This document shows, one piece after another, positions 26,701-32,521 of a stretch of DNA of 32,521 nucleotides. The DNA lies in contig CACZCD010000015.1 of assembly GCA_902779565.1 (NCBI GenBank), forward strand, positions 1-32,521, written 5' to 3'. The position numbers and the translations under genes were made by a program. The stretch is from an uncultured bacterium (GTDB lineage: Bacteria > Verrucomicrobiota > Kiritimatiellia > RFP12 > UBA1067). Below the pieces are notes generated by a model. That model had not been told where the DNA came from. It did not search any database and was given only the letters and a program-made list of their open reading frames with translations. How positions within the stretch are numbered: position 1 is the first letter of the stretch; the number at the start of each line of letters is the position of its first letter.

Positions 26701-29206
26701 GCATTGAGTCGGCCTGAAACACGCCGTTCCCCTTCTGCGGCGCGCCGGGCGACGAGCGGAGGGCGTGGCTGACGGCGCACCGTTTGCCGGTGACGTCCTC
26801 CGTGAAGTGCCGAACGTCGCTGCCGGGCTCCGGCGCAAGGTCGCCGTCCGGAAACGTCAGGCAGAGCGTGACGGAAGAGTCGTTCGCGTCTGGTACCGCA
26901 TAGCGCCACGCAGCCTCCTCTTCCGCCGTCACCGCCGCCGCGCGCACGCAGATGTCGTCAACTATGAGACCCTTCGGCGCGAGATTGCTGAAGTTGGAAT
27001 GGCCAAGCACATTCTGCGTGAAATAGCCGGAGAGATTCTGTCCGGCCGGAACGTCCCATGTTTTATGTGTTGCGCCATCAACATAGACAACGCCCGTACC
27101 GTTGGTGCTGTCGCATGAGAATGTGATGCGATGCCAGCCGGAGGACGGGTTGAGCCAATCAGTGGTAGCATTCATGACGCCGGTGTTTCCATCCCATGCG
27201 ATGAGTTCGTAACGCACCCACTCGTTAGAGGATGTCATCCCCACATAAACATTACAATCGTCATTTCCGAACGTAAGGATGGTTGTTGTTTCGCCCTCGC
27301 CAAGCGGCTCGACCTCACGGGCATCCGCCCAGAACGATAAGCTCCATTCATCCTCGCGGAAGAGCCGCGCCGATGGAAGCCGCGCCGACGTATTTGTGGA
27401 GTCGAAGTAAAACGCGCTTCCCACCTCGAACACACTCTCCGCCGCGCCGCCGCGTTGCGAGGCGATCACGATCTGCGGTGCCTCGTCAGCCTCCGGATAC
27501 TTGATCATGTACCGCTGGACGAGGCAGGGAATCGAAATCTTCTCCGGCATGTCCGGCTGCTGCACGGACGTGAACCAGTGGACCTCCAAAGGCTTCCCCG
27601 TCTTTGACGTGTTCACGGCATAGATGACGGACGGCATCGCGTTGCTCGCCGACATCCAGTCGTAGTACAGCTGCGGGTTGTAGTGCGTGCCGGACTCGGC
27701 GAGGTTGATGATGCCCGATACGCCCATGTCGATCTTCGGCGAATATCCCTCCGCCGTTCCGGCCACGCTGCCGCCGCGCGGCGTAAGCTCTTCGCCCACA
27801 CGCCACGGTTCGTCCTCAAGCGTAAAGAAGTCGGTGTTCTGGCGCGCCACGGTGCGGATGGGCAGGAACCAGACGTCGTCGGACGTCGTCAACTTGAGGC
27901 ACGAGTAGCCAACCGTCAGCGGATTCGCCGCATCGGGGACGTTCGCGGTGAAGAGGCTGTTCTCCGGTGCGCGGGCATGTCCGTTGGGAACCTGGTACTT
28001 GGTCAGTTCTGAGGAGTAGGCGGACGGTATCTTCACGTTGTCGCCGGCAACCAGCACCGGCATCGCGTTGGTGTTCCAGGAACAGGCGTACTGGCAACGC
28101 TCGAACGGCCAGTTCACGCCATACGCATCCGACTCCATCCAATAGATGTCGATGCGCCACGGATCCGCGACCGTCTCGCGCAGGGGGAAGACATCTTTGT
28201 TCTTCGGGCTGTAGGAGTAGTTGCCCTTGTGCTGGTAGTAGTAGGGTCCGTATTCGTCCTCGGTGGTGGTGGCGTTGTTGGCGATCGGCTGCGGCCAAAG
28301 GCCCTTCGTGTCGTACCCTGTGCCATGGGGCTTGATCGCCTCGCCGATGTATCCGGTCATGTCGATGATGTCCGGCTCGCCGACCTCGATCACCTGGATA
28401 TGTTTCAGTTCGTTGAACGAGCCGGAATCATAGTACGCGAGAATGAATTGTCCGCTCACCTGCCCATAGGCCGAAAGCGTGTCGGCGGAGGGGTCGAAAT
28501 AAACACCGCGCACCACCACGTTCGATTCGACCATCTGATGGCCGCCGGCGGTCGTTGTGCGCGAGCCGTATTCCGGCGTCACGATCGAACTGGGGCCGAA
28601 GAGCTTCACGAACTTGCCGGAGAGGTTGATGACGGGCGCGTTCCACGGCGCCTCCGTCCAATACATCTTGAACGGCCGGCCGCTCGTCGCACCCGAAGCC
28701 ACATAAATGCGTGGCGTCACCGTTCCGTCCGTCGCGATCCATTTGAACGTGAGCGAACCGCCAACCTGCGTATAGACGATCTTGTTGATGTTGTCGAAGA
28801 TGAACTGAGCCTTTTCCGTCTCGTTGGTGCCGTATTCGGCGTAGGTGGCGTTCCAGTCGATCTCGAGGCCTTCGGGTGGCTCGATCGCATTGCCCAGCCA
28901 CACCTCGGGCTTGATGCGCTCCACGCTGAAGCCCGCCTCGGAGGCGATGAGCGTGTAGCGATGAAGTCCTGGCGTGCTGGCCTGCGAAATGGGAGGGGGG
29001 CTGTCCTCAGCCGCCACCATCGGGCCGAACATCGACGACACCGAAGCGACGCGGTTCGACGCAAGCCAGACGTTCTCCGTCGCATTGGTCGTATCGCAAA
29101 TGAGGGGCGCGCCGGGCACGGAGAGCGTGTAGGTTGGCGGCGGCGCGCCCCGCGCAACGCCGACCACCAGCGCCCCCACGCATAGTATCATCAAATTACT
29201 CTTCAT
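20738..29206 (-). CDS. Giant secreted protein with two LamG-like domains and a long helical region
   Basis: The ATG at 29206 is chosen (GAGG seven bases upstream; the ATG at 29212 sits on the ribosome site), giving about 2822 aa with a Sec signal ending near ARGA. Residues 25-580 are repeated beta domains (recurring GRPFKMYW / GKPLEVHW segments). A LamG-like jellyroll lies at about 590-770 (WSLSFWAD, SSGWHRITF, VVYVDG). Helical regions lie at about 1430-1720, and a second LamG-like domain at about 1725-1950 (ends FEGAVSELRFWNGPRTVAEL). Long helices at about 2200-2420 flank a hydrophobic Gly-rich stretch near 2309-2338. The C-terminus has a DTDRDGIADV calcium-type motif. No catalytic site is recognised. 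It is probably a surface or released adhesin-like protein; a pore-forming helical toxin-like module is an alternative for the 2200-2420 region. Confidence 0.85.
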   Translation of the reverse strand: MKSNLMILCVGALVVGVARGAPPPTYTLSVPGAPLICDTTNATENVWLASNRVASVSSMFGPMVAAEDSPPPISQASTPGLHRYTLIASEAGFSVERIKPEVWLGNAIEPPEGLEIDWNATYAEYGTNETEKAQFIFDNINKIVYTQVGGSLTFKWIATDGTVTPRIYVASGATSGRPFKMYWTEAPWNAPVINLSGKFVKLFGPSSIVTPEYGSRTTTAGGHQMVESNVVVRGVYFDPSADTLSAYGQVSGQFILAYYDSGSFNELKHIQVIEVGEPDIIDMTGYIGEAIKPHGTGYDTKGLWPQPIANNATTTEDEYGPYYYQHKGNYSYSPKNKDVFPLRETVADPWRIDIYWMESDAYGVNWPFERCQYACSWNTNAMPVLVAGDNVKIPSAYSSELTKYQVPNGHARAPENSLFTANVPDAANPLTVGYSCLKLTTSDDVWFLPIRTVARQNTDFFTLEDEPWRVGEELTPRGGSVAGTAEGYSPKIDMGVSGIINLAESGTHYNPQLYYDWMSASNAMPSVIYAVNTSKTGKPLEVHWFTSVQQPDMPEKISIPCLVQRYMIKYPEADEAPQIVIASQRGGAAESVFEVGSAFYFDSTNTSARLPSARLFREDEWSLSFWADAREVEPLGEGETTTILTFGNDDCNVYVGMTSSNEWVRYELIAWDGNTGVMNATTDWLNPSSGWHRITFSCDSTNGTGVVYVDGATHKTWDVPAGQNLSGYFTQNVLGHSNFSNLAPKGLIVDDICVRAAAVTAEEEAAWRYAVPDANDSSVTLCLTFPDGDLAPEPGSDVRHFTEDVTGKRCAVSHALRSSPGAPQKGNGVFQADSMPIIYRQPDATKPGYNPNEEHAFIGSGSGGYFAWALRCDMNTADTSEPGVLVQYEEGGRPAMKYFAVLLTNETYSVLADSATVGTVLPGPHPLDTFDNPWCPKTYWDPVSGQVSPAFPDRKNQVWSRCAGTLPIHMYYRNQDGFDYPTLALDSQPAIGAEIPWLAGLDGGDPVGGKPAVWTWTVNWPANVENMRIGQTLTTAANGLPEVWNCKSVGVVYPDDGGKTALLWDPTVVRKTGLSGFATPAAMLKNFGFDPAERNVTLRAGKYTFKDLPPTIGDRFFVNANLAVNECVCLKGELATNAGGSILYPNVLNAAEKDAIKELVPKDHAKRRDWDALIETLPTTPVEPSTLTVFADGTKAAVNYIPKDHYALTAMGATNYVTIIENDATNKEMRVSDGDAISMHVFKVLPDYYAGRVVTREDPLNLLSQQLSILYTESFAGKADDFEFEWKKAVPNANGSMPTDYTNVYKDVFAETTWGGLTRFTIGQQGDTLANLVNTYYVMRYRAKSGTTPYAVMGDTWSDWCGPALAEGWIQRCVNNVTPFTQRMRDLYENKSETTVSMISQAGKPWSGDVALNQDNLTSVGLIELYQTLLNKAESMSLTVGLNDTEANKQLLLAAERLCDLYVLLGNEAYDDAMNPTIGFGTEWPTVAAGTTPVDFGAESTGLFCFDNQVSSLLDEELALLRGRTGANNPAVTTAPFYNRLVWNFTRGITAGEVAYAVNYNIDSTDNNATVTEDDAALQFPQGHGDAWGHYLSAMSVWYRLLRNPYFSWSTSQMQMNVADSVVDVDYYDEERFAETAGKLAKTAIDIMGRTAQKAWRDNGGAKGAGYLDDDADRNFGYGEWATRGGIGGVMNWMVANSLLPAAETAGEYHVATLGAETFLFITNAPIAAAAGPWTFECGITTTNVTSGSIMGMVGSVTDDIEYEPPAVEGFDPKNWEFSIGGITLTAKDDGTCTVRAGVEDYYLTSTTNVFLKTVTNLVYSAEDPLLVTGTNIEENVEVETIDYDFDYNFRATAEVTFELPQNALIAIDSTADSELTLRVLDGTGAVIKTVDLGRLLLEEPYICFGGDGFEGAVSELRFWNGPRTVAELHASRAYVNPRDANLLAYTRGIADSTAVDELPDETPGGDHPWEIYTPEWMTVEQSGLHITFDDDGLLRINRATAADLQTIPDSVAALQRKLDQLDSGMNPLGLSDNAVPFDISPGGEDDDDDSAKTHFEQIAARAKTALGNAVKILDRAQSAATHIRQIANGQSTEEDEQQRIEAEYNTQLIAIYGTPYADDIGPSGTYPQDYDGPDLYHYMYMDLSLFGITGAENLEPVSVVTYDSSNGWTYESIKSFMQNTANNSTTKKYSYQISANGLVVKPSSFTGTRRACGKLQDAYTEYILAWIDWKNAYDVYAAKRNYLETAQKQIDTVLSAKNTAYDEAKTKYEGTKSSLTAKIVFQHLNAYLSSVAELTNDAGKFEGDVSKGGYVGMGLAVVLNPLAPLFTALGGATLTVGKVFKSLAVAAQEAVDMCDNAIAIYDNAASWAEAQASWSEAQKAAFDEAREAISDLGAAARDCQTTWAKVVSTAENFDTIVAEGDRIQRERAVARAKSVNRIIELRYNDMFFRQVQDESLTRYTQAFDLAQKYVYMAAQVYDYETGLLSADRNSGDRFRAEIIGSRSLGKFTDDGDPLPGSSSKGDPGLADILYRMQSNYSVLKGRLGLNNPDNNATWFSLRQELFRISSETNANADWRLALSKCIVDDIRTVPEYRRFCQSIASTSTLLAKEPALVIPFSSTIDFAKNFFGKDLEAGDHALDSSYYATKISAAGVKFKDYPSDALGVTPTVYLVPAGMDAMRVPGGGENGTLLYWNVADQVIPVPYAIGSTELDDPDWQPLYTGDTGGIDLMAKIRRIPSFRAIVEGGDDAEPKSTRLIGRSAWNTRWVMIIPAGSLLGGNAEDREKALRIFINGLDTDRDGIADVPGVSDIELGLKTYATSGN

Positions 29207-29218
29207 TCTCATTCCTCA

Positions 29219-29246
29219 ATTACCCACCACTAACCACTAACAACTA
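29219..29246 (-). repeat. Heptamer tandem repeat TAGTKGT starting at a stop codon
   Basis: The minus strand reads TAGTTGT, TAGTGGT, TAGTGGT and then a degenerate GGGTAAT. The first TAG is the stop codon of the collar protein gene (29246-29244). The tract runs into the GAGGA ribosome site of the giant gene. It has the same period and placement as the tract at 20703-20740. Confidence 0.85.
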
Positions 29247-30242
29247 CTTCACCCGCATAATAAACGCAAGCGCGTAGTAGGGCGGACGGTTCTCGTGCGC
29301 CTGATTGCCGCCGGTCCCAGATGTTTGGTAAACCCTGGCGCCGCCTTCCGTCTCACTTTTGGCATCATAACCGCCCACCGTTCCTACGAGTCTGATATCG
29401 TAGCTGCCGTCGTGAGCACTCCAGAGCTGGTCGTCGCCGGTGTAGTAGTGGCGGTGCTTCGGCATCTGGGACTCGGTGAGCGTGACTTCTTTTGCGCCGC
29501 CCGTCGCACCCACGTTGTATTCGATGCCGGAACCCACGATGAAGCGGTTGCAGAGGTTAGGCGTCTGCACACCGTTCGACTTCTGCCCGTTGCAGAGCGC
29601 CCAGCCATCGGGCACTGTCGTGCCGCTCCACATGATGATGCCGCCCACGGGAATCGTGCCGTAGCCCTTGAAAGAGCCTGTATCCTTCACCGTAATGCCG
29701 CCCAAGACCGTCACGTTGTTGTTGAACGTCGTGTTGCCGGCCAGCGTCGTGCTGCCGTCCACGGTAAGGCCGCCCGTCACCTCAACGGCGCTGATCGTCG
29801 CCTTGCCGGCCACAGTGAAGTCGCCCGAAGCGTTCGTCACGTCAGCCGCCCACGAGGAATAGGGCGTCATCAAGATTTTCTGACGCGGCGAAATCTCGCC
29901 GGACGAGTTGGCCACCTCCAACCCCACGAAAAGCGCACCGCTGCGCGCGGCCTTGAGCGCTTCGGCCAGCGTCTCGTATGTGGCACCCTCCACGGATGTC
30001 CCCGCGTCGCTCAGCTCCACATTGAAGAGGCCGTTGTTGTCGAGGTTCACGGCGATGGCGCGCCCCCAGAGCGGCGTGCCGCCGGACGCTTGACTGTAGA
30101 GCCGGAAGGTGATCGTTTGGGCATGCACAGTCAGCACGTGGCCCTGCGCATCGCGCAGCACGCCCTGATAGGCGATTGTCGTTTCAATGGCGGACGCGCT
30201 CAGGGCAATCGCCGCCGCAAGGATGATGAGCAGTTTCTTCAT
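29244..30242 (-). CDS. Secreted fibre-like protein with phage-type tail collar domain
   Basis: A 332-aa protein with a Sec signal (to about residue 18, SASA). Residues 20-135 form a beta domain (TIAYQGVLRD, ITFRLYS, GTPLWG, NNGLFNVEL) seen in secreted proteins of Bacteroidetes and PVC groups. Residues 136-195 are a short beta-helical stalk with repeating GLTVDGSTTLAGNTTF-type strands. The tail collar domain is at 197-240 (IPVGGIIMWSG, VPDGWALCNGQ, TPNLCNRFIVGSG). The tip has TESQMPKHRHYY and ends NRPPYYALAFIMRVK, as in phage short-fibre tips, which are trimers that bind receptors. With a Sec signal and no phage genes nearby, it is a host surface protein rather than a prophage piece. AGGAG lies ten bases before the ATG. 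Confidence 0.88.
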   Translation of the reverse strand: MKKLLIILAAAIALSASAIETTIAYQGVLRDAQGHVLTVHAQTITFRLYSQASGGTPLWGRAIAVNLDNNGLFNVELSDAGTSVEGATYETLAEALKAARSGALFVGLEVANSSGEISPRQKILMTPYSSWAADVTNASGDFTVAGKATISAVEVTGGLTVDGSTTLAGNTTFNNNVTVLGGITVKDTGSFKGYGTIPVGGIIMWSGTTVPDGWALCNGQKSNGVQTPNLCNRFIVGSGIEYNVGATGGAKEVTLTESQMPKHRHYYTGDDQLWSAHDGSYDIRLVGTVGGYDAKSETEGGARVYQTSGTGGNQAHENRPPYYALAFIMRVK

Positions 30243-30264
30243 GGTAGGTTATCTCCTGTTGTTT

Positions 30265-30320
30265 TAAAGTTAAATAGTTAAATGTTTAAAGAGTTAAAAG
30301 ATTAACCCTTTAACCTTTTA
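30265..30320 (-). repeat. Octamer tandem repeat TAANNNNT starting at a stop codon
   Basis: The minus strand splits into TAAAAGGT, TAAAGGGT, TAATCTTT, TAACTCTT, TAAACATT, TAACTATT and TAACTTTA. The first TAA is the stop codon of the upstream gene (30320-30318). Period 8 puts TAA in all three frames. The tract is very AT-rich against GC-rich genes and ends about 10 bases before the AGGAG of the collar gene. Confidence 0.8.
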
Positions 30321-32521
30321 ATCCACATTGGTTGCAATCCTCTGCATTATGAATGTTCCTTCGGCCACAACGGGGCCGTCGCGGCGCACGCCCGTGTAGA
30401 TCCACTTGCACGAGCCCGAAAGCTTCTCCACCGGCGTCCAGACCGTCGCCGCGGCCTCATTGAACAGGAACTCCACGCGGCCGCCGATCGAGAACGATTC
30501 CGGCTTCACGCTGCCGACGTAGTTCGCAGGATCGTCGCCGTCCGGCGCGGGCGTCTTGAAGTCCATCTGCTTGTTGTCGAAGAGCGGATGCAGCGCGTGC
30601 CGGAACGGATTGGAGGGCGATGTCGCGCCAATGGTGTAGTTGAACGTGAGCGGGAAATCCGTCGCGCCGAACGTGCCGGAGGTCGCGGGGGTGTCCGGCA
30701 GATCGACCGGCAGCGCGGCCGAGGAGAGACGCGTACCCTTCACCATCACGCGCTGCAGGAGGTGCGCCGAGCCGTCGGCATCCATGCGCACATAGACCTT
30801 GAGCTTCATGCGTCCGCCCGCCGGCACGCCGTCCGTACGATTGGCGTCCGCCTTGTAGAACGACACCTTCGAGAGCGTAAGCTCCGCCACCCACAGCCCC
30901 TGCGGCCAGACCGACACCGGCTTCACGTCCTTGGCCGCGACCGGCAGCCAGGCGAGCATCCGCGTGCCGCCCGTCTCCTCAATGCGCAGAACGCCGCCGA
31001 TAGCCGCCTCCGTGTTCGACAGCTTCGTGCGGTCGAGCGCGAACGCCACCCGCCACGTGTCGCCCGTCGCCAGCGCACGCGTGAGCGTGTTGGTGAGCGG
31101 CAACCATTCCGCCGTCGCCGTCTCACTATAGGATTCGCGGTAGAGCAACGCTGGGCGCGTCATCCCGTCCACGGAATCGATGTAGGCGAGGGTGACCGTC
31201 TTCTCCTCCTCGCCGTCGTTGCGGATGGACATCTCATCGACCGTGCCCTCCGTTCCGAAGTTGATGCCCGCACGCGGCATGATGTAGAGCGGACCCGACC
31301 AATCACTCACCTCTGCGCCCGGCACGAACACCACATCGCCGTCATTGACGTAGATCGGCTTATTGCTGAAGCCGCTCAGGGGAACAAACGTCGGCGAAGC
31401 GTCGTTCGTCCCGGCAATGCGATAGATGGTACCGCTCTCGACGGCGGGGCACCCCGCCAGCCAATCGTTCAGCTTAACGCGACCGCCCAACCGCATGCCG
31501 AAGATGTTCAACGACCGGGAACTGTTCGCTTCTGTCGCGTGCCAGGCGATGCGCGGCGCGGCGGGCTCGCCCCGCAGCGTGACGGTGAACGGCGCGCTGT
31601 TCGTCGCATAGCACCAGATCACCGTATCCGCCAGAAGCGCCTTCATATCGGCCTCGCTTACGTCACGTCCTGCCCGGTCAGCACTGTCATTGATCAGGCA
31701 GTGATAAGTCCCGTTTACCGGCTGATCCGGTACGCTCAGGTAGGTATAATAGGCCGCGTAATCCGGGATGTTCAGCTCCGGATGCCTGCTCCAGAAATTA
31801 TAGTCCACCACACAGAAGTGGTGATAGCCTGTCTCATGGTCATACATTTCCACCGCGCCGCCGCTGTAATAGGTCAGCTCCACATCGGTACTGAGGGTGG
31901 GGAAGGATCTGCTCCACCCGTCCACATAGGAGCATCCCAGCGGAAACTCCAGATCCGCGTCATAGACGTAGCAGGAACCCTCCTGACTCATCTGATTCCA
32001 GTAGATGACCAGTTCTTCCTTTCCGTCAAAGTTCACGTCTCCAACGCCGAAACGGGCCAGGTAGGTGGTGTAAAAATAGGCATTGTCGATATACAGCCAG
32101 TCCGGGGCGATGGGATAGAAATCCCCTCCTTCCGTGACCGCCCCCATAAACTCATGAAACGCGGCACGCTCCGGGGTGTGCTTTATTTCTTCTGATGTTA
32201 CGGGCTCCTGCGGAGTGGTTTCGGGGGGCGTTGTTTCCGGCGGCAGGGTTTCCGCGGTTGTTTCAGGCTGAGTGTCAGCTGATGTCGGCACAGGTGCCTG
32301 CCCTCTCCGGTTCCCCTTCTGATCGACCTTCCCCGCCAGATTCAGTGCCCGAATGACCGGAAGGTACGCGCTGACCAGGGGGAACTCTCCGACAGCATTT
32401 CTGCTGAGAGGATTATCCCTTACAATGATAGACGAATTGGCGCTGTCGCACAGCAGCCGTTTAACCTGCGGCCCGATCAGTGCGGGGCAGGCACCCCAGG
32501 TCATTGCGGCAATCCCGCTGA
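30318..32521 (-). CDS. Mosaic exported protein: subtilase C-terminus and clostridial-type domain joined to a PVC-type beta domain (5' end off the window)
   Basis: The frame is open through the right edge, so the protein is cut at its N-terminus; the ATG at 32504 is internal. The visible start SGIAAMTWGACPALIGPQVK fits the helix after the catalytic Ser of S8 subtilases. A Thr/Pro/Glu-rich linker follows (about 70-105 from 32504), then a domain with GDVNFDGKEELVIYW, a calcium-type motif frequent in Lachnospiraceae. At residues 297-300 the character changes to a beta-rich domain (about 430 aa) like the other cassette proteins. The first part is about 52-55% GC in lines I counted, the last part up to 78%. 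It is either a real fusion or an assembly join. The 3' part belongs with the cassette. Confidence 0.6.
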   Translation of the reverse strand, partial: SGIAAMTWGACPALIGPQVKRLLCDSANSSIIVRDNPLSRNAVGEFPLVSAYLPVIRALNLAGKVDQKGNRRGQAPVPTSADTQPETTAETLPPETTPPETTPQEPVTSEEIKHTPERAAFHEFMGAVTEGGDFYPIAPDWLYIDNAYFYTTYLARFGVGDVNFDGKEELVIYWNQMSQEGSCYVYDADLEFPLGCSYVDGWSRSFPTLSTDVELTYYSGGAVEMYDHETGYHHFCVVDYNFWSRHPELNIPDYAAYYTYLSVPDQPVNGTYHCLINDSADRAGRDVSEADMKALLADTVIWCYATNSAPFTVTLRGEPAAPRIAWHATEANSSRSLNIFGMRLGGRVKLNDWLAGCPAVESGTIYRIAGTNDASPTFVPLSGFSNKPIYVNDGDVVFVPGAEVSDWSGPLYIMPRAGINFGTEGTVDEMSIRNDGEEEKTVTLAYIDSVDGMTRPALLYRESYSETATAEWLPLTNTLTRALATGDTWRVAFALDRTKLSNTEAAIGGVLRIEETGGTRMLAWLPVAAKDVKPVSVWPQGLWVAELTLSKVSFYKADANRTDGVPAGGRMKLKVYVRMDADGSAHLLQRVMVKGTRLSSAALPVDLPDTPATSGTFGATDFPLTFNYTIGATSPSNPFRHALHPLFDNKQMDFKTPAPDGDDPANYVGSVKPESFSIGGRVEFLFNEAAATVWTPVEKLSGSCKWIYTGVRRDGPVVAEGTFIMQRIATNVD
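31604..32521 (-). other. Segment of foreign composition (clostridial-like) ending near 31604-31616
   Basis: From about 31616 to the right edge, base composition and protein style differ from the rest: 33/60 GC at 31681-31740 and 31/60 at 32041-32100, against 47/60 at 30661-30720. The encoded subtilase end, PETTPPETT linker and DxNxDGKEELxIYW motif are typical of Lachnospiraceae exported proteins. The break lies in the sequence ADTVIW / CYATNSAPF. Confidence 0.55.

Noticed and set aside
29244-30242. Tail collar protein as part of a prophage
   Set aside because: It has a Sec signal and no integrase, capsid, terminase, tail or lysis genes in the window; the neighbours are exported bacterial proteins.
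30318-32504. ATG at 32504 as the true start of the mosaic protein
   Set aside because: The frame stays open through the window edge and the preceding codons (SGIAA) continue a subtilase-type helix, so the start is outside the window.

Overview
The window looks like a chromosomal segment of a GC-rich, Gram-negative member of the PVC superphylum, most like an uncultured gut-type Kiritimatiellota/Lentisphaerota lineage. That is inferred from Sec, Tat and lipoprotein signals on many carbohydrate-active enzymes, very large LamG-type secreted proteins, a secreted tail-collar protein, and EF-hand-like Asp-rich motifs. No rRNA or marker-gene comparison was possible. Every supported gene lies on the minus strand, so transcription runs from the right edge to the left edge. 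Long plus-strand ORFs are antisense shadows of GC-rich genes.

Layout in transcription order (right to left). (A) 32521-19431 holds a five-gene secreted cassette: a mosaic protein whose N-terminal part looks clostridial (30318-32521), a collar-tipped fibre-like protein (29244-30242), a giant two-LamG protein of about 2820 aa (20738-29206), a 294-aa protein with a regulatory-type beta domain and an EF-hand-like motif, and a small overlapping secreted protein. Three successive spacers here are built of 7- or 8-base tandem repeats that begin at the upstream gene's stop codon and carry a stop triplet in each unit. (B) 19381-9595 is a carbohydrate block: three large glycosidase-like proteins (one ending in an SGNH esterase), a glycerophosphodiesterase lipoprotein and a GH109-type NAD-dependent glycosidase, followed by a YcxB-like membrane protein (8571-9590). 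(C) 8488-7739 is nagB under its own promoter. (D) 7595-4133 is the housekeeping run tig-clpP-clpX-panD. (E) 4024-3698 is tRNA-Asn followed closely by infA. (F) 3578-65 carries an FAD-dependent oxidoreductase lipoprotein and a Tat-exported metallophosphoesterase, which overlaps the start of another gene cut by the left edge.

Block B plus nagB is consistent with export of enzymes that strip decorated or amino-sugar-containing glycans, with nagB feeding glucosamine-6-phosphate into glycolysis; substrates cannot be fixed from sequence alone. Six intergenic regions share an extended -10 promoter (TGN followed by TATAAT or TATCCT) without an obvious -35. Three unit boundaries carry strong GC-rich hairpins with no U-tract.

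Most worth a second look: the stop-codon-phased repeats inside the giant secreted cassette, the composition and homology break at about 31610 (chimeric assembly or a real transferred fusion), the hydrophobic hairpin between long helices in the giant protein, and a predicted leaderless mRNA for the metallophosphoesterase.
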